Shown here one piece after another: positions 1 through 8,857 of a DNA stretch of 64,000 bases. The first letter of the stretch is position 1; each line of letters opens with the position of its first letter. Under the pieces are notes generated by a model that was not told where the DNA came from, made no database searches, and was given only the letters and a program-made list of their open reading frames with translations. Position numbers and translations under genes: made by a program. Source of the DNA: Micromonospora polyrhachis (GTDB taxonomy: Bacteria; Actinomycetota; Actinomycetes; Mycobacteriales; Micromonosporaceae); contig NZ_JACHJW010000001.1 in the NCBI RefSeq assembly GCF_014203835.1, positions 3,174,501 to 3,238,500 on the forward strand, read 5' to 3'.

Positions 1-1
1 G

Positions 2-388
2 TTGGATATCGCTCTGCTGCCGGAGGAATACGCCGTGTGCCGGCTTCCCGCCGGCTCGTCGGTGCCGCCCGGTCTGCTGAGTGGTCCCTCGGATCCCGGG
101 ATCGTCTCGGTCACCTGGACCGCCGACGAGGTGTCGATCATCTGCCCGGCGGACCGGGTACCAGCCGAGGCCACCGTCGAAACGCCGTGGCGCTGTCTCC
201 AGGTGGCCGGACCGATGGACCTCGCCCTGACCGGCATCCTCGCCTCGATGGTCGTCCCCCTGGCCGATGCCCGGGTGAACATCGTGGCCTTCTCGACCTA
301 CGACACCGACTACCTCCTGGTGCCCTCGGTACGCCTCGCCGAGGCGCTGGCCAGCCTCACCCACGCCGGGCACCGCATCAGCACCTGA
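2..388 (+). CDS. ACT-domain protein (5' end probably cut off)
   Basis: The product is 128 residues in the visible frame and resembles the small ACT-domain proteins of the ACT_7/CASTOR type, which are thought to bind amino acids. The stretch near residues 75-110 (ILASMVVPLADARVNIVAFS, then YDTDYLLV) is the typical second ACT repeat with an allosteric-site look. The first in-frame start visible is a TTG at base 2, so the true start may lie upstream of the window. It is followed by a lipoprotein gene on the same strand. Function is inferred from fold resemblance only; the ligand cannot be read from the sequence. Confidence 0.6.
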   Translation: MDIALLPEEYAVCRLPAGSSVPPGLLSGPSDPGIVSVTWTADEVSIICPADRVPAEATVETPWRCLQVAGPMDLALTGILASMVVPLADARVNIVAFSTYDTDYLLVPSVRLAEALASLTHAGHRIST

Positions 389-472
389 GCACCCACCCGC
401 GATCCACAAGCTCTACCATGGGGCCCGACAACAGACACAATGGCAAACGCCTATGTTTCAAGGAGTCGGCTC

Positions 473-1024
473 GTGGTGCACGTACCGACCCCCGGCGCCA
501 TGTCGGCCCGGCTGCTGAACATCACCAGCGTGCTCGCCGTAGCCGCTCTGCTGGCCGCGTGCGGTGTCCCACCCGAGCTGGAGCCACCACGAAGCACGCT
601 GCCCACCCTGGTCAGCCCGACCGCCAGTGGGCCGGTGACGGCCACCCCGCCACCGCCGTCGGCCGCACCGACCCCAACCCCCTCACCGACCGTACGCTTC
701 CCGGAGTCGACGACGACGGACTGTCAGGGCAGCCCGAGCCGGACCCAACTGACCGCCCTGCTCCGCCGCCAGACCGGGCTACTGCCGGCCGGCGCCCAGA
801 TCACCGTGACGACGGGGCCGCTCTGCTCCGGCGAATGGCAGTACAGCGTGGTCCAGATCCCCGACCGGGAACCGCTACAGGTCGTGACCAAGGGCGAGTC
901 GAACGCCCTGACCCTGGTCACCGCCGGTACCGACGTCTGCAACATCCCGGTCCGAATCGGAGCACCCACCGGAATCCGGTTCATCGCCTGTGAGCGGACG
1001 GTAGTCCCCGCCCCCGGTGGCTAG
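473..1024 (+). CDS. Putative lipoprotein
   Basis: A lipoprotein signal is clear: a short basic/polar start, a hydrophobic core (VLAVAALLAAC) and a lipobox Cys, then a Pro/Thr-rich spacer of about 50 residues before a compact C-terminal domain with three more Cys. The AGGAG at 461-465 lies 7 bases before the GTG at 473, which I chose as start; an ATG at 500 is the alternative. The longer frame from 440 lacks a ribosome site. The C-terminal domain has no family I recognise. It is probably anchored on the outer face of the membrane. Confidence 0.6.
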   Translation: MVHVPTPGAMSARLLNITSVLAVAALLAACGVPPELEPPRSTLPTLVSPTASGPVTATPPPPSAAPTPTPSPTVRFPESTTTDCQGSPSRTQLTALLRRQTGLLPAGAQITVTTGPLCSGEWQYSVVQIPDREPLQVVTKGESNALTLVTAGTDVCNIPVRIGAPTGIRFIACERTVVPAPGG

Positions 1025-1034
1025 GCTGAACGCC

Positions 1035-1991
1035 ATGCCAGGCACCCCACCCACCCGCTTCGTCTACCTCGGCCCCGAGGGCACCTTCGCCGAGCAGGCG
1101 CTGCGCACCATCTCCGCCGCCGAGCACGGCAGCCGTACGCCGGCCCGGAGCGTGCCCGAGGCGCTGGACGCCGTACGGGCCGGGGACGCCGACGCGGCCC
1201 TGGTGCCGCTGGAGAACTCCATCGGCGGCGCGGTCGGAGTGACCCTGGACGAGATCGTGGCCGGCGAGTCGCTGGTGATCACCAGGGAGATCGTCCTACC
1301 GGTCGAATTCGTGCTCGCGGCGCGCACCGGGACAGTCCAGGAGAGCATCCGTACGGTGGCCGCCCACCCCCAGGCGTCGACCCAGTGCCGGGGCTGGCTG
1401 GGCAACCATCTGCCGGACGCGATGGTGGTCGACGTGCTCTCCAACGGCGCGGCTGCCGCCGCTGCCGCCAGCGGCGAGTACGACGCGGCCATCTGCGCAC
1501 CGATCGGGGCCACCCGACACCGGCTGACCGTCCTCGCCGACCAGATAGCCGACCACAAGGACGCGGTGACCCGGTTCGTCCTGGTGTCCCGCCCCGGCCC
1601 GGCCCTGCCACCCAGCGGCGACGACGTGACCTCCCTGGCCGTCTACATCGCTCACGACCGGGTCGGCGCCCTGCTGAACGTGCTGATGGAGTTGGCCGTA
1701 CGCGGCGTCAACCTCACCCGCATCGAATCCCGCCCGACCGGCGAGGCCCTGGGCCGGTACGTCTTCTTCCTCGATTGCACCGGCCACGTCTGCGACGAAC
1801 GGCTTGGCGAGGCGCTCCGTGGCCTCCGGCAGGTCTGCGCCGACGTGCGCTTCCTCGGGTCGTATCCGAGGCATCGCTGGGGCGGCGCGACGGGTGACCG
1901 TCCCTCGGCCCCGGCCCAGGGACGCACCGACGTCGACTACGCGGACGCGTCGGCCTGGCTGGCCCGGCTGCGCACCGGCGACCTGACCTGA
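1035..1991 (+). CDS. pheA: Prephenate dehydratase
   Basis: Converts prephenate to phenylpyruvate in phenylalanine synthesis. The 318-residue product opens with the hallmark FVYLGPEGTFAEQAL, has the catalytic TRF motif near residue 179 and an ACT regulatory domain at about 200-280 containing the ESRP motif (phenylalanine feedback site). The length and two-domain build are those of the stand-alone bacterial enzyme. I chose ATG 1035; a GTG at 1017 would overlap the upstream stop codon. There is no good Shine-Dalgarno, so leaderless translation is possible. The stop codon falls inside the first unit of a 17-bp tandem repeat. Confidence 0.93.
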   Translation: MPGTPPTRFVYLGPEGTFAEQALRTISAAEHGSRTPARSVPEALDAVRAGDADAALVPLENSIGGAVGVTLDEIVAGESLVITREIVLPVEFVLAARTGTVQESIRTVAAHPQASTQCRGWLGNHLPDAMVVDVLSNGAAAAAAASGEYDAAICAPIGATRHRLTVLADQIADHKDAVTRFVLVSRPGPALPPSGDDVTSLAVYIAHDRVGALLNVLMELAVRGVNLTRIESRPTGEALGRYVFFLDCTGHVCDERLGEALRGLRQVCADVRFLGSYPRHRWGGATGDRPSAPAQGRTDVDYADASAWLARLRTGDLT

Positions 1992-2107
1992 CCGGCGACC
2001 TCGCCCGACCGGCGACCTGACCTGACCGGTGACATCGCCTGACCGGCGCTCTTACCCGACCAGCGGCCTCGCCCTGACCAGCGACCACGCCCGACCGGGT
2101 ATCGCCC
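1974..2107. repeat. 17-bp tandem repeat over the pheA stop codon
   Basis: About eight degenerate copies of a 17-18 bp unit beginning ACCGGCGACC run from the last pheA codons into the intergenic space (unit starts at 1974, 1991, 2008, 2025, 2042 and on). The array ends in a short inverted repeat (GCCCGACCGG / CCGGTCGGGC type) between converging genes that could act as terminator. Confidence 0.8.
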
Positions 2108-2150
2108 GGTCGGGCGGATGCGTGCCTCGGCTCGGGCTACCCGCCTCGGC

Positions 2151-2876
2151 TCAGTCCATGAGTCCGCCGAGCAGTCCGCCACCGCCCTGTCCCTGCTGCC
2201 CGCTGCCGGCGATCGGCGGCTCCTCGGACGGCTGGACGATCACGAACCCCTGGCCGGCAAAGCTCATGGTGAACGCCTCACCGGTACGTCGACCGATCAG
2301 CGTGCCCAGGCCCAACTGCTCGGCCCGGTGGTAACCGGTCTGAAGGCTGGCCGACCAGCAGACCGCGGCCTGCGGGTCGACATAGGTCGGCTGGTCGACG
2401 TTGAGCACTACCGGGGTGCCCTTGGTGGTGATGGCGATCCGGCCGTACCCGGTGAAGACACAGTTGAACAGTCCGGAGGAGGACATCATGCCGGCCCCGC
2501 CGACCATCTTGACGTCGTATTGCAGGGTCGAGTCGAAGGCCAACACGCTGGAGCCGTTGATCGACAGGGCATCCCCCGGCTCCAGGTCGATCAGGTGCAC
2601 GTCGGAGGCGTTGTCGGCGAGGAAGACGTCACCTCGGCCGGTCAGCTTCATCAGCGGCACGCCCTCGCCGGTGAGCTTCTGCTTGAGGAACTTGCCGATC
2701 CCGCCGGAGCCGAGCGCCTGGAACTGCACCTGCCCCTGGTAGGCGACCATCGAGCCGGTCCGGGCCATGGCCTCGCCGTTGAGCTCGATCTTCAGCATCT
2801 TGTGGTTCTGCAGCCGCATGCCGGGCTGGGCAGATTCCTTCTCCATGTTCTCCGGGGAGAACAGCGCACTGCGCAT
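2151..2876 (-). CDS. AIM24 family protein
   Basis: The product is 241 residues of the AIM24/TIGR00266 (DUF124) beta-helical family. It has the family pattern of Gly-rich hairpins (MSSSGLFNCVFTGYGRI, GDVFLADNASDVHLIDL) and a Gly/Gln-rich tail. The role in bacteria is unknown; these proteins are found near stress and tellurium-resistance genes in other actinomycetes. The start is ATG 2876, preceded by an excellent AGGAGG 8 bases away; the frame is open to 2930 but without a ribosome site there. It converges on pheA across the 17-bp repeat array. Confidence 0.8.
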   Translation of the reverse strand: MRSALFSPENMEKESAQPGMRLQNHKMLKIELNGEAMARTGSMVAYQGQVQFQALGSGGIGKFLKQKLTGEGVPLMKLTGRGDVFLADNASDVHLIDLEPGDALSINGSSVLAFDSTLQYDVKMVGGAGMMSSSGLFNCVFTGYGRIAITTKGTPVVLNVDQPTYVDPQAAVCWSASLQTGYHRAEQLGLGTLIGRRTGEAFTMSFAGQGFVIVQPSEEPPIAGSGQQGQGGGGLLGGLMD

Positions 2877-2961
2877 CTGACGGTTCCTCCTGATCTGGCT
2901 GGTCGCCCTGAGCCTAGGCACCTGCCGCAAGAGCCATGAAACCGCAGTCCAGTGGGGTGGT

Positions 2962-3324
2962 TCAGCCCCAACCCAGCTCGTGTAGCCGGTCGTCGTCGAT
3001 GCCGAAGTGATGGGCGATCTCGTGTACGACGGTGACGGCGACCTCTTCGACGACGTCCTCGTCGTTGTCGCAGATCCGCAGGATCGGGTTGCGGTAGATG
3101 AGGATCCGGTCCGGCAGCACCCCGGAGTAGTCCCAGCCCCGGTCGGTCAGCGCGTGGCCCTCGTAGAGGCCGAGAAGCTCCGGCTCGTCGGCGGGGGATT
3201 CGTCCTCGACCAGGATCACCACGTTGCTCATCAGACCGAGCAACTCCTCCGGAACCTCATCGAGGGCCTCGGCGACCAACTCCTCGAAGTGTTCGCGGCT
3301 CATCTCCACCGGCACATGCACCAT
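2962..3324 (-). CDS. Metallopeptidase family protein (minimal zincin)
   Basis: A small 120-residue protein of the bacterial metallopeptidase family once called DUF1025. The zinc-binding HExxH is in VVHEIAHHFGIDDDRLHELGW at the C-terminus, with the downstream Asp/Glu that completes the site. An N-terminal helix (SREHFEELVAEALDEVPEEL) is typical. The substrate is unknown. ATG 3324 and an in-frame ATG at 3303 are both possible starts. It is probably transcribed separately from the AIM24 gene, 85 bp downstream. Confidence 0.8.
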   Translation of the reverse strand: MVHVPVEMSREHFEELVAEALDEVPEELLGLMSNVVILVEDESPADEPELLGLYEGHALTDRGWDYSGVLPDRILIYRNPILRICDNDEDVVEEVAVTVVHEIAHHFGIDDDRLHELGWG

Positions 3325-3500
3325 TGTGCCGGACGAGAGCGATCCGGGTGATCAGCCAGTGGGGCTGGAGTCGCCCCCCGCACCGGCCGACAGCCGACGG
3401 GCACAGCCGCCGGTCAACGTCCGCCAGTCGCCAGCCGCAGCCGACGGCCGCCAGCAGTAGGCCGACAATCGGTCGGTGACCACCCGGATCACCGGTCGGA

Positions 3501-3929
3501 TCAGGCGAGGCGGGCAGTCAGGGTGATCTCGGCGCCCGGGGCGAGCAGCCGGGAGATGGGGCAGTTCTCCTTCGCCCCCTCGGCGAACTTGGCGAACTCC
3601 GCCCCGTCGAGGCCCGGCACCTCGGCGACGGTATCCAGGTCGATCCGGGTGACGGTCATACCGGCGTCGGTCTTGTCGAGGTGCACCCGGGCAGTCGTCT
3701 CCACGGAGGTGGCGGGGGAGCCGGCGTCAGCCAGCGCCTTGGACAGCGCCATCGAGAAGCAGCCGGCGTGTGCCGCACCGATCAGCTCCTCCGGGTTGGT
3801 CCCCTCCCCCTCCTCGAAGCGCGACTTGAACGAGTAGTTCCCCTCGTAGCCGCCCTTGCCGGTGCGGATAGTGCCGGAACCCTCGGTGAGATTGCCCTGC
3901 CAGCGGGCGGAAGCGGTACGAATAGGCAT
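3501..3929 (-). CDS. OsmC family peroxiredoxin
   Basis: 142-residue OsmC-type hydroperoxide reductase. The two redox cysteines are visible: the peroxidatic one in HAGCFSMAL (residue 57) and the resolving one in ENCPISRLL (residue 123). The family's N-terminal IRTASARWQGNL and GGYEGNYSF motifs are present. It detoxifies organic hydroperoxides in the cytoplasm. The frame runs open upstream to 5357 across the antisense of other genes, but only the last 142 codons are real; ATG 3929 fits the family start. Confidence 0.9.
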   Translation of the reverse strand: MPIRTASARWQGNLTEGSGTIRTGKGGYEGNYSFKSRFEEGEGTNPEELIGAAHAGCFSMALSKALADAGSPATSVETTARVHLDKTDAGMTVTRIDLDTVAEVPGLDGAEFAKFAEGAKENCPISRLLAPGAEITLTARLA

Positions 3930-4037
3930 GGGATCGACGCTAACCCAAAGCTGGCGTCCCCGCCGCGTTCCGCCGTCGAACCCGGAAGGCTGTGCCATGA
4001 TGCGGCGAAGCCGGGCCATCGACGGAAAGGCGTTCGG

Positions 4038-4742
4038 ATGTCTGACGATCGACTCGTTCCTCGGCAGGACAGCAGATCCGACAGCCCGGCAGTGATCGAG
4101 TGGGGCAACGAAGCACCGGCCCGCCCGTCCCGATTCGTCGATGGCCTGCTCCGGGACCGTCGGCTCGTGGCTGTGGTCGCTGGTCTCGGCGCGGTGGCTG
4201 TTCTCGCCTCGCTGGTGGGCGAGTGGACGATCACCACCCTGGCCAACCACGGCTCCACCGGCGAGTTGCCCAATGTCCGGGTGCCTGCCGGGGTGGCTGC
4301 GGGCGGCACCTTCGGCGTCGGCTACCTGGTCGGGCTGCTCGGCATCATCGGCGCACTGGCGTTGGCGCTCGTCGGGGCGACACCAACGGTCCGGCACAAC
4401 GCCCGGGTGGTCGGGCTGGTGCTCAGCGGTGGCCTGCTCGGCATGCTGGCCGCGATGGCCTCGTCCCTCGGCGACGAGCGTCGGAGCCTGTCGCTGTCGG
4501 ACGACGGATTCCGGGTGGAACCCGGCCGAGGGCTGGTGATGGCCTTCGTCGGGACCGCTCTCTTCGGGCTGGCGCTCTACCTGGCTGGCCGAACAAGGAA
4601 CAGCTCCACCGATGGTGGCCGGTGGCGGCGGCGCCCCGAACCGGAGTTCGAGTCCGGCGAGGAGCAGGCGGGACCAGCGGACCTGACAGTCACGCCTACC
4701 GTTCCCTTCGCCCACCCGAACGAGTCCCACCGACCGACGTAG
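4038..4742 (+). CDS. Four-TM membrane protein, unknown function
   Basis: 234-residue protein with an acidic N-terminus (about 45 residues, cytoplasmic), four predicted membrane helices (around residues 50-70, 90-115, 125-148 and 168-190) and a hydrophilic tail ending in Pro/Thr-rich sequence. The ATG at 4038 has GGAAAGG upstream at proper spacing. It is divergent from osmC, sharing about 108 bp of promoter space, and precedes serS by 127 bp. I do not recognise the family. Confidence 0.65.
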   Translation: MSDDRLVPRQDSRSDSPAVIEWGNEAPARPSRFVDGLLRDRRLVAVVAGLGAVAVLASLVGEWTITTLANHGSTGELPNVRVPAGVAAGGTFGVGYLVGLLGIIGALALALVGATPTVRHNARVVGLVLSGGLLGMLAAMASSLGDERRSLSLSDDGFRVEPGRGLVMAFVGTALFGLALYLAGRTRNSSTDGGRWRRRPEPEFESGEEQAGPADLTVTPTVPFAHPNESHRPT

Positions 4743-4869
4743 CTGGGCCAGCCGCCCCGGCCGGAGAACCCGCTCCAGCCAGTGACCGACAACGACGACC
4801 GGGCCGGGCGGCCCGCCGGGCCGGTATCGCGGTGTCCCCCTGATCCTTCCCCCGGTAGGATCGGATTTC

Positions 4870-6159
4870 GTGATTGACCTGCGCCTGATCCGCGATGATC
4901 CGGAAACCGTCCGTGCCAGCCAGCGAGCCCGGCGCGAGTCCGAGTCCGTCGTCGACGATCTGCTGCGCGCAGACGAGGAGCGCCGCGCGGCGGTCCAGCG
5001 CTTCGAGGCGCTACGCGCCGAACAGAAGCAATTGAGCAAGCAGATGCCCAAGGCGACCGGCGCGGAACGCGACGACCTGCTACGGCGTACCAAGGAGCTG
5101 TCGACCGAGGTCAAGGCGGCGGAGGCGGCGACCGGCGAGGCCGACGCGGCACTGCGGCGAGCGCAGTACGCCATCCCCAACGTGGTCGAGGAGGGTGCGC
5201 CACCCGGGGGCGAGGACGACTTCGTCGTTCTCCGTGAGGTACGCCCCACCGGTGAGGCACCGCTCGGGTCGGCGGACAACCCGGCCGACTTCCCGATCCG
5301 CGACCACCTGGACCTGGGCGAACGGTTCGGCGCGATCGACGTCGAACGGGGTGCCAAGGTCTCCGGCAGCCGGTTCTACTACCTCACCGGGGTTGGCGCG
5401 CTGCTGCAACTCGGCCTGCTGCAACTGGCGATGGCCCAGGCGGTGGAGAACGGCATCATCCCGGCCATTCCCCCGGTGCTGGTCAAGCCCGAGACGATGG
5501 AGGGCACCGGCTTCCTCGGCGCACACGCCAGCGAGGTCTACCGGCTCGAAGCCGACGACCTCTTCCTGGTCGGCACCAGCGAGGTGCCGCTGGCCGGCCT
5601 CCACTCCGGCGAGATCCTGCCGCTGACCGCGCCGATCCGCTACGCCGGCTGGTCGTCGTGCTTCCGCCGTGAGGCCGGGTCGTACGGCAAGGACGTCCGG
5701 GGCATCCTGCGGGTGCACCAGTTCGACAAGGTCGAGATGTTCTCCTACTGTCGACCGGAGGAGGCGCACGCCGAGCACCTGCGACTGCTGGCCTGGGAAG
5801 AGGAGATGCTGGCCAAGGTCGAGGTGCCCTACCGGGTGATCGACGTGGCCGCCGGTGACCTTGGCACCAGTGCCGCCCGCAAGTACGACTGCGAGGCGTG
5901 GGTACCGTCGCAGGGGCGTTACCGTGAGGTGACCTCGTCCTCCAACTGCACGACCTTCCAGGCTCGCCGACTGAACATCCGTTACCGGGACGAGAACGGC
6001 AAGACGCAGACCGCAGCCACCCTGAACGGCACCCTCGCCACCACCCGCTGGCTGATTCCGATCCTGGAGAACCACCAGCAACCGGACGGATCGGTACGGG
6101 TACCGAAGGCGCTTCAGCCGTACCTCGGCGGTCGGGACGTGCTCGAACCCTCACGTTGA
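4870..6159 (+). CDS. serS: Seryl-tRNA synthetase
   Basis: 429-residue class II aminoacyl-tRNA synthetase. The N-terminal about 110 residues form the charged coiled-coil arm ([20 protein letters not shown]) that grips the long arm of tRNA-Ser. Motif 2 is [20 protein letters not shown] near residues 262-281; motif 3 ([16 protein letters not shown]) is near 382. It charges tRNA-Ser, and tRNA-Sec if present. The GTG start at 4870 fits the usual [12 protein letters not shown] opening. Length is normal and nothing is missing. Confidence 0.97.
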   Translation: MIDLRLIRDDPETVRASQRARRESESVVDDLLRADEERRAAVQRFEALRAEQKQLSKQMPKATGAERDDLLRRTKELSTEVKAAEAATGEADAALRRAQYAIPNVVEEGAPPGGEDDFVVLREVRPTGEAPLGSADNPADFPIRDHLDLGERFGAIDVERGAKVSGSRFYYLTGVGALLQLGLLQLAMAQAVENGIIPAIPPVLVKPETMEGTGFLGAHASEVYRLEADDLFLVGTSEVPLAGLHSGEILPLTAPIRYAGWSSCFRREAGSYGKDVRGILRVHQFDKVEMFSYCRPEEAHAEHLRLLAWEEEMLAKVEVPYRVIDVAAGDLGTSAARKYDCEAWVPSQGRYREVTSSSNCTTFQARRLNIRYRDENGKTQTAATLNGTLATTRWLIPILENHQQPDGSVRVPKALQPYLGGRDVLEPSR

Positions 6160-6253
6160 CCGGCCGGATTCACCCGAAAGCCGGCTGACCCCTGGACCAC
6201 GCGAGGTACGGTTGCTCCCCGTCGTCATGGGCGGATGCCTGGACTGCCGGCTT

Positions 6254-6304
6254 GTCGAAACCCGGGTTATGTCGAGACACGGGTTTGGTCGAGACACAGG
6301 TTCC
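6254..6304. repeat. Three 17-bp direct repeats upstream of a HAD gene
   Basis: Three imperfect copies of GTCGAGACACGGGTTTG start at 6254, 6271 and 6288, exactly 17 bp apart, ending 42 bp before the start codon of the first HAD phosphatase. They could be an operator array or simply another minisatellite like those elsewhere in the window. Confidence 0.6.
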
Positions 6305-6345
6305 AGGAAGCCAGTCGGCTCCGACGGCGGGGAAAAGGAGGAGAC

Positions 6346-7167
6346 ATGCCCCGCCCCGGACTACCGAAGCTGATCGCCACCGACCTGGACGGCACCCTCG
6401 TACGCAGCGACAACACCGTTTCGGCGTACACCCATCAGGTGCTCGACCGGGTCCGGGCCGCCGGGATCCCGGTCGTCGGCGCGACCGGGCGTGGTCCCCG
6501 ACTGACCGAGCTGACCCGTAACGACATCCGAGCGGCCGACTTCCTGGTAATGGCGGGCGGCGGCTGGGTGGTGGACCAGACCGACCCGATCGGGCCGGTG
6601 GTGCTGCGCGACGAGCGGTTGCGCAGCGAGGTCCTGACCGAGTTGCTGGCCACCCTGGAGGCCGAGGTCGGCCCGTTGATCGTGATGGTCGAGGCGGCGG
6701 ACGGACACGAGGCCCCACTGTGGGGCGACTTCGATCCGAGCTGGCCCTACCCGGACCGGTTCGAGGCCCGCAGCCGTACGGAGTGCCTGTCCACCGACGT
6801 GATCAAGGCGTTCGCCCGGACCACCGACCACGACGTGGACGTGCTGCTCGCCACCGCTCGGCGGATCATCTCCCCGAAGGTGGCCTCGCTCACCCAGGCC
6901 GGGCTCGGCTACATCGAGATCTCCCCGCCCGGCGTCGACAAGGGCACCGGGCTCGACGTGGTCACCCAGGCCCTCGGCGTCGATCCCGCCGAGGTGCTCG
7001 TCTTCGGGGACATGCCCAACGACCTGCCGATGTTCGAGTGGGCGGGCTGGGGCCGGGTGGCGGTGGCCAACGCCCACCCCACGGTACGGGCGTTGGCGGA
7101 CGAGGTGACCCTGCGCAACGACGACGACGGGGTAGCGATCTTCCTCGATCAACTACTGTCGCGCTGA
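6346..7167 (+). CDS. HAD family hydrolase (Cof-type)
   Basis: 273-residue haloacid-dehalogenase phosphatase. Motif I is DLDGTLVRS (nucleophile and acid/base Asp), motif II is GATGRG, and the late Asp pair is in GDMPNDLPMFEWAG, giving the C2B cap (Cof/YbiV) architecture. It probably dephosphorylates sugar phosphates or similar metabolites in the cytoplasm. The start is ATG 6346 with a strong AAGGAGG. The stop overlaps the start of the next gene by one base, so the two are translationally coupled paralogues. Confidence 0.85.
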   Translation: MPRPGLPKLIATDLDGTLVRSDNTVSAYTHQVLDRVRAAGIPVVGATGRGPRLTELTRNDIRAADFLVMAGGGWVVDQTDPIGPVVLRDERLRSEVLTELLATLEAEVGPLIVMVEAADGHEAPLWGDFDPSWPYPDRFEARSRTECLSTDVIKAFARTTDHDVDVLLATARRIISPKVASLTQAGLGYIEISPPGVDKGTGLDVVTQALGVDPAEVLVFGDMPNDLPMFEWAGWGRVAVANAHPTVRALADEVTLRNDDDGVAIFLDQLLSR

Positions 7168-7979
7168 TGGAACAACCGCCTCGTCTGGTCGCCACGGATC
7201 TCGACGGCACCCTGCTCCGCTCCGACCGGTCCATCAGTGCCCGTACCGCCGAGGTGGTGAACCGGATCATCGCAGCCGGCGGCCAGGTCGTGCTGGTCAC
7301 CGGCCGACCGATCCGGTGGATGGCCCACGTGTACGACCACCTGGGCATCCAGGTGCCGGCGATCTGCGCCAACGGGGCGGTGGTCTACGACCCGATCGAG
7401 GACACCGTGCTGCGGGCCGACCCGCTCGCCCCCGAACTGCTCGCCGAGGTGGCCCGGCGACTGCGGGCCGAGGTGCCCGACGTCCGGTTCGCGGTGGAGA
7501 TCCTCGACGGACGCGAGATGCGCCACGAAATCGGCTACCCCACCCACCAGTACGAACTGCCGGAGACCCTCCGGGTCATCGACGCCCCGGAGGAACTGCT
7601 CTCCGCCCCGGCCGTCAAACTGCTGGCCCGGGCGGGTGTCCAGGACCCGGACGCGTTCGTACAGGTGGTGGCAGGGGCGCTGGAAGGGCTCGCCGAGGCC
7701 ACCCACTCGTCCCGCTCCGGCCTGGTGGAGATCTCCGCTTCCGGGGTGACCAAGGCCGCCGGGCTCGCCTGGTTCTGCACCCGGCACGGCATCACCGCCG
7801 ACGAGGCGGTCGCCTTTGGCGACATGCCCAACGACGTACCGATGCTGACCTGGGCCGGTCGGTCGATCGCGGTGGCCAACGCACACCCCGACGTGCTGCG
7901 GATCGCCGACGAGGTGACGCTCACCAACGAAGAGGACGGCGTGGCCGCGTACCTGGAGAAGTTCTTCCCGGCGGCCTGA
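7167..7979 (+). CDS. HAD family hydrolase (Cof-type), tandem paralogue
   Basis: 270-residue second HAD phosphatase, clearly related to its upstream neighbour: DLDGTLLRSDRSISARTAEV (motif I), VTGRP (motif II) and GDMPNDVPMLTWAG (motif IV). The ATG overlaps the upstream TGA by one base, so expression is coupled. Both copies keep all catalytic residues, so they likely act on different phosphorylated substrates rather than one being a pseudoenzyme. A 14-bp-stem hairpin directly follows the stop. Confidence 0.85.
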   Translation: MEQPPRLVATDLDGTLLRSDRSISARTAEVVNRIIAAGGQVVLVTGRPIRWMAHVYDHLGIQVPAICANGAVVYDPIEDTVLRADPLAPELLAEVARRLRAEVPDVRFAVEILDGREMRHEIGYPTHQYELPETLRVIDAPEELLSAPAVKLLARAGVQDPDAFVQVVAGALEGLAEATHSSRSGLVEISASGVTKAAGLAWFCTRHGITADEAVAFGDMPNDVPMLTWAGRSIAVANAHPDVLRIADEVTLTNEEDGVAAYLEKFFPAA

Positions 7980-8023
7980 CCTCGACGGACCGGCACCCGG
8001 TTCTTGGGGCCGGTCCGTCGAGG
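7980..8023. terminator. Hairpin between convergent genes
   Basis: A perfect 14-bp inverted repeat (CCTCGACGGACCGG at 7980-7993 with its complement at 8010-8023) with a 16-base loop immediately follows the HAD stop codon. There is no T-run. It probably ends transcription from the left; the right arm is then copied into the adjacent tandem repeat. Confidence 0.6.
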
Positions 8024-8092
8024 TTCTTGGGGCCGGTCCGTCGAGGTTCTTGGGGCCGGTCCGTCGCGGTTCTTGGGGCCGGTCCGTCGCGG
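8001..8092. repeat. 23-bp tandem repeat, four copies
   Basis: Four near-identical 23-bp units starting TTCTTGGGGCCGGTCCGTCG lie at 8001, 8024, 8047 and 8070, between the converging HAD and bpa genes. Each carries the right arm of the hairpin at 7980-8023, so several alternative stems can form. Confidence 0.85.
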
Positions 8093-8713
8093 TCAGAGGT
8101 ACTGACCGGTGCCGCCCTCGCCGGGATGCGGATGCGGATGACCGACGCCCCCCGGCATGCTGGGCATGATGTCCGCTCCGGCGGGACCCATCGGCAGCGC
8201 CTGGCGTCCACCCGAACGCATCTGCTCCAACTGCAACCGGGCGGCCATCTGCTGCGCCACCAGCGCGGCCTGGATACCGTGGAACAGGCCCTCCAACCAA
8301 CCGACCAGCTGGGCCTGGGCGATCCGCAGCTCGCTCTCGCTCGGCGTGCTTCCCTCACTGAACGGCAGGGAGATCCGGGCCAACTCCTCCCGTAGTTCCG
8401 GAGCGAGCCCGTCCTCCAGCTCGACGATCGACCGTTGGTGGATCTCCCGCAGCCGGTGCCGACTGGCGTCGTCGAGCGGCGCGGACTTCACCTCTTCGAG
8501 CAACTGCTTGATCATGCTGCCGATCCGCATCACCTTCGCTGGCTGCTCGATCAGTCGCGCCGGATCGTCGCCCGGCGACTCGCTGTCGGCATGCGTCGTG
8601 CCGACCGGTCGGCCATCCGGGCCCACGACCAGAACAGTGCCGGGACGCGCTGCACCACCGGTGCGCTTCGGCTCGTCGTCGTTCTCTTCGGGGGAGTGTA
8701 TGGCTTCGGTCAT
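8093..8713 (-). CDS. bpa: Bacterial proteasome activator Bpa
   Basis: 206-residue protein of the Bpa (DUF2587) family, an ATP-independent ring activator that opens the gate of the actinobacterial 20S proteasome. The helical core (PARLIEQPAKVMRIGSMIKQ through LVGWLEGLFHGIQAALVAQQ) is conserved, and the extreme C-terminus is GTGQYL, the GQYL (HbYX-like) tail that docks into the proteasome alpha ring. A flexible Gly/Pro/His linker precedes the tail. ATG 8713 is preferred (GGAAG 9 bases upstream) over ATG 8722, where the ribosome site would abut the start. The proteasome genes themselves are not in this window. Confidence 0.9.
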   Translation of the reverse strand: MTEAIHSPEENDDEPKRTGGAARPGTVLVVGPDGRPVGTTHADSESPGDDPARLIEQPAKVMRIGSMIKQLLEEVKSAPLDDASRHRLREIHQRSIVELEDGLAPELREELARISLPFSEGSTPSESELRIAQAQLVGWLEGLFHGIQAALVAQQMAARLQLEQMRSGGRQALPMGPAGADIMPSMPGGVGHPHPHPGEGGTGQYL

Positions 8714-8775
8714 GCCATCCATCTTCCCGCAATCCGAGGGCAGCAGTCCGACCGGGACCGGTTGAGCCGACCGGC

Positions 8776-8841
8776 GCTGTTCCGGGACCGATCGATCAGC
8801 CGGCCGCCGCTGTTCCGGGGCCGATCGATGAGCCGGGACCG
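8776..8841. repeat. Two 33-bp direct repeats in the bpa/hydrolase promoter region
   Basis: Two imperfect copies of a 33-bp unit beginning GCTGTTCCGGG and containing the palindrome CGATCG lie at 8776-8808 and 8809-8841, in the divergent intergenic region. They are close enough to the hydrolase start (8858) to overlap its promoter. Confidence 0.6.
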
Positions 8842-8857
8842 CGCTAGCGTCTCGCCC

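Noticed and set aside
3930-5357. Long minus-strand frame upstream of osmC giving a 618-residue protein
   Set aside because: Only the last 142 residues match OsmC; the rest is antisense to the membrane-protein and serS genes and is Arg/Ser/Pro-rich shadow sequence.
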